Positions 1 through 6,164 of a stretch of 7,825 bases of DNA are shown here, piece after piece (within the stretch, counting starts at the first letter, position 1; the number at the start of each line of letters is the position of its first letter). Made by a program: the position numbers and the translations under genes. The stretch is from Promicromonosporaceae bacterium (GTDB taxonomy: Bacteria; Actinomycetota; Actinomycetes; Actinomycetales; Cellulomonadaceae): the NCBI GenBank assembly GCA_009780755.1, contig WQZL01000120.1, forward strand, positions 1-7,825, written 5' to 3'. The notes under the pieces were generated by a model that had not been told where the DNA came from, did no database searches, and was given only the letters and a program-made list of their open reading frames with translations.

Positions 1-442
1 CGTCGTGGTGCGACTCGATGGCGAGCCGCGCTGCTGCATCAAGTTGCTGCGCCGAAAGAAACAGCAGGTAGTCGGATTCCTTAGCGACCTTGACATCTGT
101 TTGCGCGCCCTTCTTCGCAGGCGGTGCCGTCAATTTGATCTTCGCGGCCGTGAATACCGCTTCCGCTGCCTTGCGAGCATCTTCTGCCGTGATGTCCGGT
201 TCCAACGCCTCAATGCGTTCTGCAAGAGTTTCAACGACCCGCTTAGTTCTGGTGCCGAGTTCGCTCTCGTCCAGGTATGCATCGAAGGCGTCGCGGGTCG
301 CCTTCTTCCACGCCTGGGATGACACTCGCGCGCGACGAACCCCGCCGTAGGTGGCTGTCTTTGGCGAACCAGTATCGTCACGATTCAGGTTGCTCGGCGG
401 AACGGTTTGCAGAATGTGGATGTCTACGATGGTGCGGTTCAT
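1..442 (-). CDS. cas7e: Cas7e (CasC/Cse4), Cascade backbone subunit, N-terminal part
   Basis: Cas7e is the crRNA-binding backbone protein of type I-E Cascade, present as six copies along the spacer part of the guide. Only the first 147 codons are in the window; the frame runs open off the left edge. The N-terminus carries the family signature HILQTVPPSNLNRDDTGSPK, then YGGVRRARVSSQAWKKATR, which matches the RRM-like first strand and basic crRNA-contacting segment of CasC (E. coli has NIHVL...SCLNRDD...GGKRRVRISSQ). A Lys/Ala-rich stretch around residues 100-120 and the segment ESDYLLFLSAQQL follow, as expected for the start of the family's middle region. The start is ATG at 442, preceded by GGAG five bases upstream. 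It overlaps the cse2 stop in an ATGA junction, which implies translational coupling. Identification is secure; completeness cannot be judged. Confidence 0.96.
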   Translation of the reverse strand, partial: MNRTIVDIHILQTVPPSNLNRDDTGSPKTATYGGVRRARVSSQAWKKATRDAFDAYLDESELGTRTKRVVETLAERIEALEPDITAEDARKAAEAVFTAAKIKLTAPPAKKGAQTDVKVAKESDYLLFLSAQQLDAAARLAIESHHD

Positions 443-1119
443 GAGTTCTCCTCGGTGATGACAGTATCGGTATCTGGTTGTGTTTGGTTGTTTTCGTTGG
501 CCTTGCTGAGCTGATGGTATTGTCTCGCCCACCTGCGGCGAACGTCATCGGCTCTGCCACTGCATTGGAAGTCGAACAAGTCTTGGGCGAGCAGACCGTA
601 GTCAAGCTTGATGTCAGCACCACGCATTTGGCGAATCAACCCTCGCAGATGATATGTGAGTTCATCATATGAGGCGCTGGTGACGACGGCATTAAACCTG
701 CGTCGAACTGGGGAAATGCTGTTTTGATTCCCCTCACCGTTTTTTCCTTCGAGCCGCTTGACCGCTTGCCCGAAACCAACTCCTGAGATGTGAGCGGACT
801 GCTGACGAGACTGCTGATGGGCCGCGTACAAGGTCAACGCCGTGTGCACCGCGCGCTCCGCTCGCGTCGGGCCATCATCGCGTGCCTCTGGGGAGACGCC
901 CTCCATCGTGTAAGCCCAGATTGATTCATCCGTGCCAGGTTCTCGTCCAACATTAGCGCGCAGTTTGGCCAGCATAGCCTTCGTTGCCGAAGTGTCCAAT
1001 GTCTTGGACAACCTAGTGACTCGGGCAGAGACAAGGCTGCGCACAACTTCGCGGGGCCTTGGCATCTCCGCTTCAAGAAGTGGCTGTTTCGGGTCTTGCA
1101 ATACAACTTGCTCACTCAT
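439..1119 (-). CDS. cse2: Cse2 (CasB), Cascade small subunit
   Basis: Cse2 is the small alpha-helical subunit of type I-E Cascade. It is present as a dimer along the belly of the complex and stabilises the R-loop and the displaced strand. The 226-residue product is longer than E. coli CasB (about 160) but typical of actinobacterial versions. The core is recognisable: RAERAVHTALTLYAAHQQ near residues 86-103, then RRRFNAVVTSASYDELTYHL and RGLIRQMRGADIKLDYGLLA, ending in DLFDFQ...VRRRWARQYHQL. This is the family pattern of a HLR.LIR..R helix, LDY..LA.DL and W.R.Y. A polar tail rich in Asn, Gln, Thr and Glu (about the last 25 residues) follows and is probably disordered. ATG at 1119 has GGAG six bases upstream and lies inside the cas8e stop region (8-base overlap). 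The 3' end overlaps cas7e by 4 bases. Confidence 0.95.
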   Translation of the reverse strand: MSEQVVLQDPKQPLLEAEMPRPREVVRSLVSARVTRLSKTLDTSATKAMLAKLRANVGREPGTDESIWAYTMEGVSPEARDDGPTRAERAVHTALTLYAAHQQSRQQSAHISGVGFGQAVKRLEGKNGEGNQNSISPVRRRFNAVVTSASYDELTYHLRGLIRQMRGADIKLDYGLLAQDLFDFQCSGRADDVRRRWARQYHQLSKANENNQTQPDTDTVITEENS

Positions 1120-2791
1120 CTATTGCTCCTTCGGTGTTCGGTTGCTCCGCTGCGTCTTCGTTATCGAATGCGTGCGGTAGCGCTTCACGGAGTTTTTTGT
1201 GGAACCAACGCAACGCAAGTCCGGCATCACGGAATTGACCGCCAGTGTGACGCCCAATCAGTGCCGCCTCACCCGCGGAGTCCACGATCTCGTTGGCTAG
1301 ACCATTAAGCAGTTTCCAAACCTCTCGATGCCATGCCTGGCGACACTCCGCCTCCTGCGCATTGTCATCGAGAGTTTGTACCCACTTGCAGAATCTCTGA
1401 TCGAGTTCGGCGTAAGCGCGGGCCTGGGCCTGTTGCTTCGGGCCGTCCGATTCGGTTGAACCACCGGCTGCGAGTGTCACATTTTGCGCCAGATTGCCGA
1501 GAGCGAGTACCGCCAACTGAGTTGAATCAACGGCCTTTTCCGTCAAGTCAGCCAAGCTTACGTCGCCGAAAAGGGATGATGGCAGCGTCAGATCGTCTGC
1601 CCATACCTCCGTGTAGATAGCGTCTTGCGTGCCGTATTCAATACCGACAGCCCGCCATCTGAGCATGCAACCCTTGATTCCCTCTTCCCCCCGCAGATAA
1701 GAGACCCACTCGGCAAGTGCCGGAGGCAACCGCCGCTTAGGACTATTCGATGATGCCGCCGAAGTGGTGGAGGGCAACAGAGCCCCAAGCCCTCGCCAAA
1801 ATGCCCGCTCCGGTTGGTGTCTGAGCGGCATGTATGTGTCATGGCCAAGCGCCTTGGTTTGTGGCTCGGAATAACGCCATGCTGACATCGGTTCGAGTCG
1901 GTGACGGTTCTGCGGCGTTGCCCGGTCACCCTGCGCGTTAATGACCCCTGTGGCTTGTTCCAGCGATCCGAACAACCGAATGCGGCGAGTTTGCCAGGTG
2001 TATAGATCCACCAGGCCGGTAGGTGTTCGGTATGGCTGGTCAACGCCGTCAGCAGCATGCCATCCCTCCGGCAACGCCGTCAGTGGAGGACGCTCCCACA
2101 CGGGCAGATCGCCATCTACATCAATTTCAAGACCAGCCACTTTCGGAGCAATGAGGTTTAGCAGCAATGTTTCGCGCAAGTTCTGGCCAATCAAGTGTAC
2201 AACACCCAACTGGCCTGCCCAGCCAGTGCCGATTCCGTACCCTTTACCGTTCTTGACTCGGGGATCACCCACCGCACCGGAGTGAATGCCTGACACGTCA
2301 TAGGCGTGAGCGTGAATCAACCATCTCGCCGCCTCCGGCCAGGGAGCGGATTCTAGATTGCCTGCTAGGCGAGTGGTCATGAAGGTGGAAGTGCCGGGGC
2401 CATCGCACACGATGCGGGACAATCCGAATTTCTCATTTTTGGCCGTTCGTAGGTCAGGCACTTGCATGAACGGCTGAATCGGATGCTGTAACCAGAATCG
2501 GTCATGGCAATCATCAAGGTAGGCGTCAATGTCTTCCAGAGCAGCCGACCAGTCGAACCTAACCTCTTGCCATTCGTTCAGGTCATTCGGCCCCTGTACG
2601 GCTCTGTGTAGAACGGCCAGTAGTAGTCGCAGCAGCGCGACCGACTGGGTCGGGAGGTCGCCGACTATGTCCTGAATTTTGTCGGCCTCGTGGTACGCCT
2701 GTCGGAGCGACACCAGCCGCATCCCAGTAGATGCACCAAGTACCGGAAGCCACGGCTTGTCAATGAGGTTGAAGAAGGGGGCTGTGTTCAT
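1112..2791 (-). CDS. cas8e: Cas8e (CasA/Cse1), Cascade large subunit that recognises the PAM
   Basis: Cas8e is the large subunit of type I-E Cascade. It reads the PAM on double-stranded DNA, starts unwinding next to the seed, and through its C-terminal four-helix bundle recruits Cas3. At 559 residues it is within the normal family size. It opens with the family hallmark FFNLIDKPWLPV, followed by the VSLRQAYHEA and LPTQSVALLRLLLAVLHRA helices and DRFWLQHPIQPFMQV (family pattern DRF.L..P..PF.Q). The C-terminal third is strongly helical and ends with GRHTGGQFRDAGLALRWFHKKLREALP, typical of the Cse1 C-terminal bundle. The ATG at 2791 overlaps the cas3 stop codon as ATGA, with GGAG eight bases upstream. 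The cse2 start lies inside its last codons. No frameshift or internal stop is seen. Individual PAM-contact residues cannot be assigned without an alignment. Confidence 0.96.
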   Translation of the reverse strand: MNTAPFFNLIDKPWLPVLGASTGMRLVSLRQAYHEADKIQDIVGDLPTQSVALLRLLLAVLHRAVQGPNDLNEWQEVRFDWSAALEDIDAYLDDCHDRFWLQHPIQPFMQVPDLRTAKNEKFGLSRIVCDGPGTSTFMTTRLAGNLESAPWPEAARWLIHAHAYDVSGIHSGAVGDPRVKNGKGYGIGTGWAGQLGVVHLIGQNLRETLLLNLIAPKVAGLEIDVDGDLPVWERPPLTALPEGWHAADGVDQPYRTPTGLVDLYTWQTRRIRLFGSLEQATGVINAQGDRATPQNRHRLEPMSAWRYSEPQTKALGHDTYMPLRHQPERAFWRGLGALLPSTTSAASSNSPKRRLPPALAEWVSYLRGEEGIKGCMLRWRAVGIEYGTQDAIYTEVWADDLTLPSSLFGDVSLADLTEKAVDSTQLAVLALGNLAQNVTLAAGGSTESDGPKQQAQARAYAELDQRFCKWVQTLDDNAQEAECRQAWHREVWKLLNGLANEIVDSAGEAALIGRHTGGQFRDAGLALRWFHKKLREALPHAFDNEDAAEQPNTEGAIDE

Positions 2792-5700
2792 TGGTGGAAC
2801 TCCACGTGCAGGCCCGTGTCTGGGTCATAGCTCAGCGCGCAGCCGGGCAACTCGACTCGCCGGTTTCCGCCGAACGGCAGTATCAACTGTCCTGTCAGGT
2901 CAGGGCTGTCCTGCCACGCCGCGAAGTCGAACTGCTTCATCAAAGCCTCCAAGTGACTAACGACATCGTCTCCTCGCCGACCTCCAGAGATCGACGCTGG
3001 TAGCCGCACTGTACAGGCTGCGAGAAGCCGGCGTTGATCGCGTGGCGGGATTTGTCCCCTGTTCAATAGGCGACCGGATGCCGGTTCCTCTACCCAGTCC
3101 ACTATCCGCCACTGATCCGCGTTATCGGTCTGAACGACGATCACTTCAATGGAGTCCTCACTGTCCCGCACCTGCGCGCGCGCTCCCTGTACATCCGCCT
3201 CACCAACACTGCCGTCAAGCCATCCAGTCAATCCATCACGAGGTGAGACGACCGCAGGCAAGCGAAACACGTCTGCCCTATCTTCCTGGACTTGCCGCTG
3301 CTGTACTCGCTTTCGCGACGCACGGGCTATCGCTTCCTGCCAACTTGGGGCACCCAACTCAACATCGCTGTAAGCAGCTTCAACCAAGGGGGCAATGTCG
3401 CGAGGCAGCTCGATTCCCTTGCCGTTCTCGATTGCAACCAGCACCTGAGCGGCCGCCCGAAGCAACAGGTAGTCACCGTAGATTAAAGAACTTCCCTTCA
3501 CCGGTCTAGGTGGCTGGGCCGCCCAATCCTCGACTCCCGCTACGATGGCTCGTGCCGTGCGCAACTTCGCTGGCCGCCGCTCCGGGCGCCGCTCAGCATG
3601 GCGGTGCAGACGCCCAATACGCTGTAGCAGCAGGTCGGTTGGTGCCAGGTCAGTAACTAGCAGGTCTACATCGATGTCGAGGCTTTGTTCTACTACCTGC
3701 GTGCCAACAACGATCAGTCGATCTCGCCCGAGTGGGTTTTCCCCCTTTGCATCTGGTTTCCCTAGGCGTAAAACCACATCCCGTTCACGTTTTTTACGAT
3801 CTTGGGCGAGGAATCGGGAATGTAATAGCACCACGTCCGTCGCTGGGTCATTAGCGAATCGCTCGTGAAGTTCTCGATAGGTGTCCTGAGCGCGAGACAC
3901 CGTGTTTCGCACCACCATTGCACAGCCGCCATCGGCCAAAGCATCGGTGACAATACCCATCACATCTTCATCGGCGACAGTCTCCAGCCAAATCTTCTGC
4001 TCACGGTCGGAGGGCGCTGGAACTATTCGTCGTGCTGAGCCGTTCACCGAGTAGGTCAGCATCGATGACATCGGCGCCTCCATCGGCTGCTCTGTCTCAG
4101 TTGAGGCGCTGGCTACAACAGACGCGGTGACAATGTTCTCCGCTGCTGAAACGGGGTGTTCTTCATCTAGGTCTGACACTTTTACCCGACGCCGACGTCC
4201 CGCCTTGGGCGTAAGTGCAACTGATTGCCCCTGACTCCGGCCTTTTTGATACGCAGTGATAAACTTCACACGCAGCTCGCTCGGCAACGTGGCTGAAAGC
4301 GCCACCACCGGCACTCCATATGCGCCCAACCATTCCAGCGCCCGCTCCAGATATACGTTCATGTAAGCGTCAAAGGCGTGTATCTCGTCAAGCACCACAA
4401 CCTTTCGGGCCAAGGCTAGATGTCGCAACGCAACATGTCGGGACTTGAGGGCGCCGAAAAGCACCTGATCGATGGTGCCGACCACAAAGTCGGCCAGCAC
4501 TCCCTTGCGGCGACCTTGCATCCAACCATCGATGTATGCCCCGCCGTCGGGTATTCGCTTAGTACTGCGGATAGGCGTCTCATCCCGCCCAACGTCGCAT
4601 ACCTGGATGCGAGTGCGTGGAAGATCCTCAAAGTCCTGATTCAGCCAAGCCTTACCGTGGGCGAGGAACACAGAGCGTCGTTGGTCTTCCTGTTCCCCCG
4701 GCCCACCATCGGCCAGCAGGTTATCGCCGCAGTCCGTTCGCGGTTGATTAGCAATCCATTTCATCACACGCCCGAACATGGCATCACTCGTGGCCTGAGT
4801 TGGCAGAGCCACCAGCACACCGCCAGCGTCGGAGCGAGCGGCGAGAATCTCGGCAGCAAGTAAGGCGGCCTCAGTTTTACCCTCGCCCATCGGAGCCTCG
4901 ATTATCAAGATGCCCGCCGCATCCATCTCCTGGGCGGCGGTGATCGCGGCCCGTTGAACGGGGCGAGCTGTGGCTCTTGCTGGAAGGTCGAAGCGGTTAC
5001 GTAACAACTCGTCTACGTCGGCAGCCTCCTGTTCCGGTTTCGGCCGCCACGGTTCAGGCAGGTTCACCTTCCGCCATGCCTGGTTGAGACGTGTGGCATC
5101 ATTCCCGACCGGCTGCGGCAGCGGGACGGTGTCGCCAATCTCCACGAGCGGGAACAGGCTCACGTTGGAGGCCAGCCAGTCAGAAATGACCACCACGGCT
5201 GCGGCGAGTACCAGTACCGGCCGCGGGATAGCCCGCCAGGCATCACCTGCGAGGTATGGTGTCGCGCCCGTGAGGGTCGCCATATGGTCAAGCAACTCGT
5301 TCTGCACCTTGTGCCACTGCTTGCCGCCCAACAGTTCCGCATTACTCCCTGTATCCATACGAGCATCAACGACCTCGCTGTTGGAGGGTGGGATGCCATG
5401 ATGCCCACCCACCACAGACGCAATGGCCCGCGACTGGTGATAATTCCAGCCATACTTTGCTTCGAGCCATCGTTCGAGCATCGCCTGACCAGCTAACCCA
5501 TGCGGCATTCTGGAGCGATCTGCGATTGATATCCGCATCGCCAAGCCCGCCTGACGCATCTGGTCGCTCAGCGCATCCACCTGAACCGCGAATGCTGGTG
5601 ATGCTTTGCCTACGTCATGGGTTCCAGCTAGGAAGCACAACAACGCCCGCGCCGCGTCCTCGCCCCCTACGCCTGCCGCAATCTGCCGCTTCACATTCAT

Positions 5701-5883
5701 GGGAAGCCAGATATCCCACAACCTACCCGCGATTCCAGCTGCATCGTGCAGATGCTGCCACAATGGCAGCCATTCCTCAGTGTCCCTTGGCCTTTGTGGC
5801 CAGCTCTTAGCCCAGACACTTTGCGCCGCCGCGCTCAATGGTGTGTTACTAACACCAGTCTCGGTTGCGACCCAGTGAGACAT
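2788..5883 (-). CDS. cas3: Cas3, type I-E nuclease-helicase (HD plus SF2)
   Basis: Cas3 is recruited to Cascade R-loops, where it nicks and then degrades the target DNA with 3'-to-5' helicase movement. All HD-nuclease positions are visible, numbered from the chosen start: H44, H89-D90 with K93, H128, H161-H162 and D235. The helicase motifs are intact: motif I APMGEGKT (330-337), DEIH (499-502), SAT (530-532), GTQVVEQSLDID (727-738) and QRIGRLHRH (754-762). A C-terminal domain follows to residue 1031, so the enzyme looks active. There is a low-complexity linker at about 545-625. The frame is open up to 6063, but ATG 5883 (MSHWVATETG) is chosen because AAGG lies six bases upstream and the protein then begins like other Cas3 proteins. 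ATG 5907 is possible but has no ribosome binding site. Starting at 6063 would add implausible Cys- and Ser-rich residues and read through the promoter and mini-CRISPR. It is the first gene of the cas operon. Confidence 0.97.
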   Translation of the reverse strand: MSHWVATETGVSNTPLSAAAQSVWAKSWPQRPRDTEEWLPLWQHLHDAAGIAGRLWDIWLPMNVKRQIAAGVGGEDAARALLCFLAGTHDVGKASPAFAVQVDALSDQMRQAGLAMRISIADRSRMPHGLAGQAMLERWLEAKYGWNYHQSRAIASVVGGHHGIPPSNSEVVDARMDTGSNAELLGGKQWHKVQNELLDHMATLTGATPYLAGDAWRAIPRPVLVLAAAVVVISDWLASNVSLFPLVEIGDTVPLPQPVGNDATRLNQAWRKVNLPEPWRPKPEQEAADVDELLRNRFDLPARATARPVQRAAITAAQEMDAAGILIIEAPMGEGKTEAALLAAEILAARSDAGGVLVALPTQATSDAMFGRVMKWIANQPRTDCGDNLLADGGPGEQEDQRRSVFLAHGKAWLNQDFEDLPRTRIQVCDVGRDETPIRSTKRIPDGGAYIDGWMQGRRKGVLADFVVGTIDQVLFGALKSRHVALRHLALARKVVVLDEIHAFDAYMNVYLERALEWLGAYGVPVVALSATLPSELRVKFITAYQKGRSQGQSVALTPKAGRRRRVKVSDLDEEHPVSAAENIVTASVVASASTETEQPMEAPMSSMLTYSVNGSARRIVPAPSDREQKIWLETVADEDVMGIVTDALADGGCAMVVRNTVSRAQDTYRELHERFANDPATDVVLLHSRFLAQDRKKRERDVVLRLGKPDAKGENPLGRDRLIVVGTQVVEQSLDIDVDLLVTDLAPTDLLLQRIGRLHRHAERRPERRPAKLRTARAIVAGVEDWAAQPPRPVKGSSLIYGDYLLLRAAAQVLVAIENGKGIELPRDIAPLVEAAYSDVELGAPSWQEAIARASRKRVQQRQVQEDRADVFRLPAVVSPRDGLTGWLDGSVGEADVQGARAQVRDSEDSIEVIVVQTDNADQWRIVDWVEEPASGRLLNRGQIPPRDQRRLLAACTVRLPASISGGRRGDDVVSHLEALMKQFDFAAWQDSPDLTGQLILPFGGNRRVELPGCALSYDPDTGLHVEFHQ

Positions 5884-5924
5884 TGCCTGCCTTCCCGTTG
5901 CTGACATGATCGTGAACGGCACAC

Positions 5925-5953
5925 ACAGTAGCACAAAACTCGGAGCTACGCAA
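5925..5953 (-). promoter_or_regulatory. Probable cas3 operon promoter
   Basis: On the minus strand a -35-like TTGCGT (5953-5948) is followed after exactly 17 bases by a -10-like TACTGT (5930-5925). This fits the loose actinobacterial housekeeping pattern TTGnnn-N17-TAnnnT. It would start transcription near 5918 and leave a leader of about 35 bases that contains the AAGG ribosome binding site before the ATG at 5883. The match to consensus is only moderate, so the call rests on spacing and location. It is strengthened by the fact that the mini-CRISPR spacer match covers the -35 element. Confidence 0.6.
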
Positions 5954-5974
5954 CAGCACACAGTTAACCCACTT
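5939..5974 (-). promoter_or_regulatory. Protospacer with AAG PAM in the cas3 promoter, target of the mini-CRISPR guide
   Basis: Read on the minus strand, AAG (5974-5972) is followed by a sequence at 5971-5949 that equals the mini-CRISPR spacer (6056-6078) at 20 of 23 positions. Mismatches fall at guide positions 6, 12 and 17. Positions 24-33 (5948-5939) match at only two places. AAG is the canonical interference PAM of type I-E. The first seed segment, positions 1-5, 7 and 8, is perfect. In Cascade structures every sixth guide base is flipped out and unpaired, so mismatches at 6 and 12 should cost little. Poor pairing at the PAM-distal end is the known way such guides bind without provoking Cas3 cleavage. 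The site spans the predicted -35 hexamer, so bound Cascade should block RNA polymerase. The match is seen directly; repression is inferred. Confidence 0.85.
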
Positions 5975-5981
5975 GGATACA

Positions 5982-5998
5982 CCTGACCTGCCTGACCT
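5982..5998. repeat. Short tandem repeat CCTGACCT x2 between the divergent promoters
   Basis: CCTGACCT occurs at 5982-5989 and again at 5991-5998, a 9-base period, between the cas3 promoter and the start of the mini-CRISPR. It sits where the -35 region of the mini-CRISPR promoter should be, with no good TTGACA-like hexamer present. It could be a binding site for an activator or repressor of either divergent transcript, or chance. The function is unknown. Confidence 0.3.
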
Positions 5999-6017
5999 CG
6001 CCCTGTTCCATCTTGAC

Positions 6018-6023
6018 TAGAAT
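6018..6023 (+). promoter_or_regulatory. Candidate -10 element of the mini-CRISPR RNA
   Basis: TAGAAT is one mismatch from TATAAT and ends five bases before the first degenerate repeat. Transcription would therefore start around 6030, at the head of that repeat, with almost no leader. The -35 is poor at normal spacing; the nearest candidate, CTGACC at 5992-5997, lies 20 bases away. A second reading, TTGACT (6013-6018) as a -35, would put the -10 inside the repeat and is less convincing. The predicted Cascade target at 5939-5974 does not cover this -10, so the guide should not strongly silence itself. Confidence 0.45.
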
Positions 6024-6027
6024 TGTT

Positions 6028-6055
6028 GTGTCCCGATTGATCTCGGGGTGATCCA
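6028..6055 (+). CRISPR. Degenerate I-E repeat (psi-R1) of the mini-CRISPR
   Basis: Aligned without gaps to the second repeat, it keeps GTGT at the 5' end, the next CC (offset one base) and CGGGGT at positions 17-22. The centre has diverged. The hairpin is still formed by compensating bases: CCCGA (6032-6036) pairs with TCGGG (6043-6047) around a TTGATC loop. The 3' end GTGATCCA resembles the GGGGTGATCC ending common in actinobacterial I-E repeats and would be the crRNA 5' handle. It is 28 nt if the spacer starts at 6056, as the PAM position indicates. Confidence 0.75.
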
Positions 6056-6088
6056 TGGGTCAACTGAGTGCAGTTGCGGTCGTTAGGC
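6056..6088 (+). CRISPR. Spacer of the mini-CRISPR, partial match to the cas3 promoter
   Basis: This is the 33-base segment between the two repeats; 32-33 is normal for type I-E. Its first 23 bases match minus-strand 5971-5949 with three mismatches, at positions 6, 12 and 17. The last ten match at only two. Starting the spacer at 6056 rather than 6057 places the target base directly after AAG, and also gives an 8-nt handle from the base of the psi-R1 hairpin. Two independent constraints therefore agree on this boundary. Confidence 0.82.
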
Positions 6089-6112
6089 GTGTTCCCCGCG
6101 CAAGCGGGGTTG
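6089..6112 (+). CRISPR. I-E CRISPR repeat (psi-R2), terminal repeat of the mini-CRISPR
   Basis: The 24 recognisable bases begin GTGTTCCCCGCG and correspond to the first part of an I-E repeat (E. coli begins GAGTTCCCCGCG). The hairpin is perfect: CCCCGC (6094-6099) pairs with GCGGGG (6104-6109) around a GCAA tetraloop (6100-6103). This is the form Cas6e binds, cutting after 6109. The normal repeat 3' end (handle) is absent. It is replaced by GCGGGG, which is the start of the following terminator-like stem, so no second guide can be made. That is expected for a terminal repeat. Confidence 0.85.
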
Positions 6113-6144
6113 CGGGGGTCGGAGCGGCTACGCCCGACCCCCGC
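6112..6144. terminator. Strong GC hairpin, possible bidirectional terminator
   Basis: A perfect 11-bp inverted repeat, GCGGGGGTCGG (6112-6122) with CCGACCCCCGC (6134-6144), is extended inside by GCG/CGC around a GCTA loop, with one bulged A at 6123. It lies just after the mini-CRISPR and 20 bases beyond the stop of the convergent ATPase gene, so it could end both transcripts. On the plus strand the stem is followed by CGGGTTTCTCC, with no real T-tract. On the minus strand the CRISPR repeat hairpin follows instead. Actinobacterial terminators often lack a T-tract. The role is inferred. Confidence 0.6.
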
Positions 6145-6164
6145 CGGGTTTCTCCAACTGCGGG

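Larger units (their letters stand above)
6028..6109 (+). ncRNA. CreR-like crRNA-like RNA targeting the cas3 promoter (one-spacer mini-CRISPR)
   Basis: This is a degenerate repeat, spacer, repeat unit on the plus strand, divergent from cas3. The two repeat starts (6028, 6089) are 61 bases apart, as in canonical I-E arrays. If Cas6e cuts at the 3' foot of each hairpin, after 6047 and after 6109, the mature RNA has an 8-nt 5' handle GTGATCCA (6048-6055), a 33-nt spacer and a 21-nt 3' hairpin tag. That is 62 nt, the form of a type I-E crRNA (61 nt in E. coli). The spacer matches the cas3 promoter next to an AAG PAM. Known CreA/CreR guides have the same design: diverged repeats, one spacer, limited complementarity to a promoter, and repression by the Cascade they load. 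It is likely constitutive or self-limited by Cascade level. The architecture is seen; expression, processing and repression are inferred. The alternative is a decayed array whose spacer resembles the promoter through an inverted duplication. Confidence 0.82.

Noticed and set aside
1588..2058. 156-codon minus-strand frame in another phase inside cas8e
   Set aside because: Arg/His/Cys/Ser-rich composition typical of an out-of-frame translation; cas8e is intact in its own frame across the same bases.
3042..3509. 155-codon plus-strand frame in the 3' part of cas3
   Set aside because: Pro/Arg/Ser-rich shadow of the Cas3 C-terminal coding sequence with no domain signature.
4420..4863. 147-codon plus-strand frame inside cas3
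   Set aside because: It lies wholly antisense to the conserved cas3 helicase region, has no recognisable domain, and the sequence is explained by cas3.
6013..6041. TTGACT (6013-6018) as -35 with ATTGAT (6036-6041) as -10
   Set aside because: The -10 is a poor match and lies inside psi-R1, so the transcript would start within the repeat hairpin; TAGAAT at 6018-6023 is the better -10.
5884..6063. In-frame upstream extension of cas3 to an ATG at 6063
   Set aside because: It would read through the predicted cas3 promoter, the protospacer, psi-R1 and the beginning of the spacer, adds residues unlike any Cas3 N-terminus, and has no supporting ribosome binding site; ATG 5883 has AAGG six bases upstream.
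6089..6164. Possibility that 6089 onward begins an ordinary multi-spacer CRISPR array
   Set aside because: No further repeat copy follows at the ~61-base period (near 6150) or elsewhere; instead a terminator-like hairpin and the end of the ATPase gene are found.
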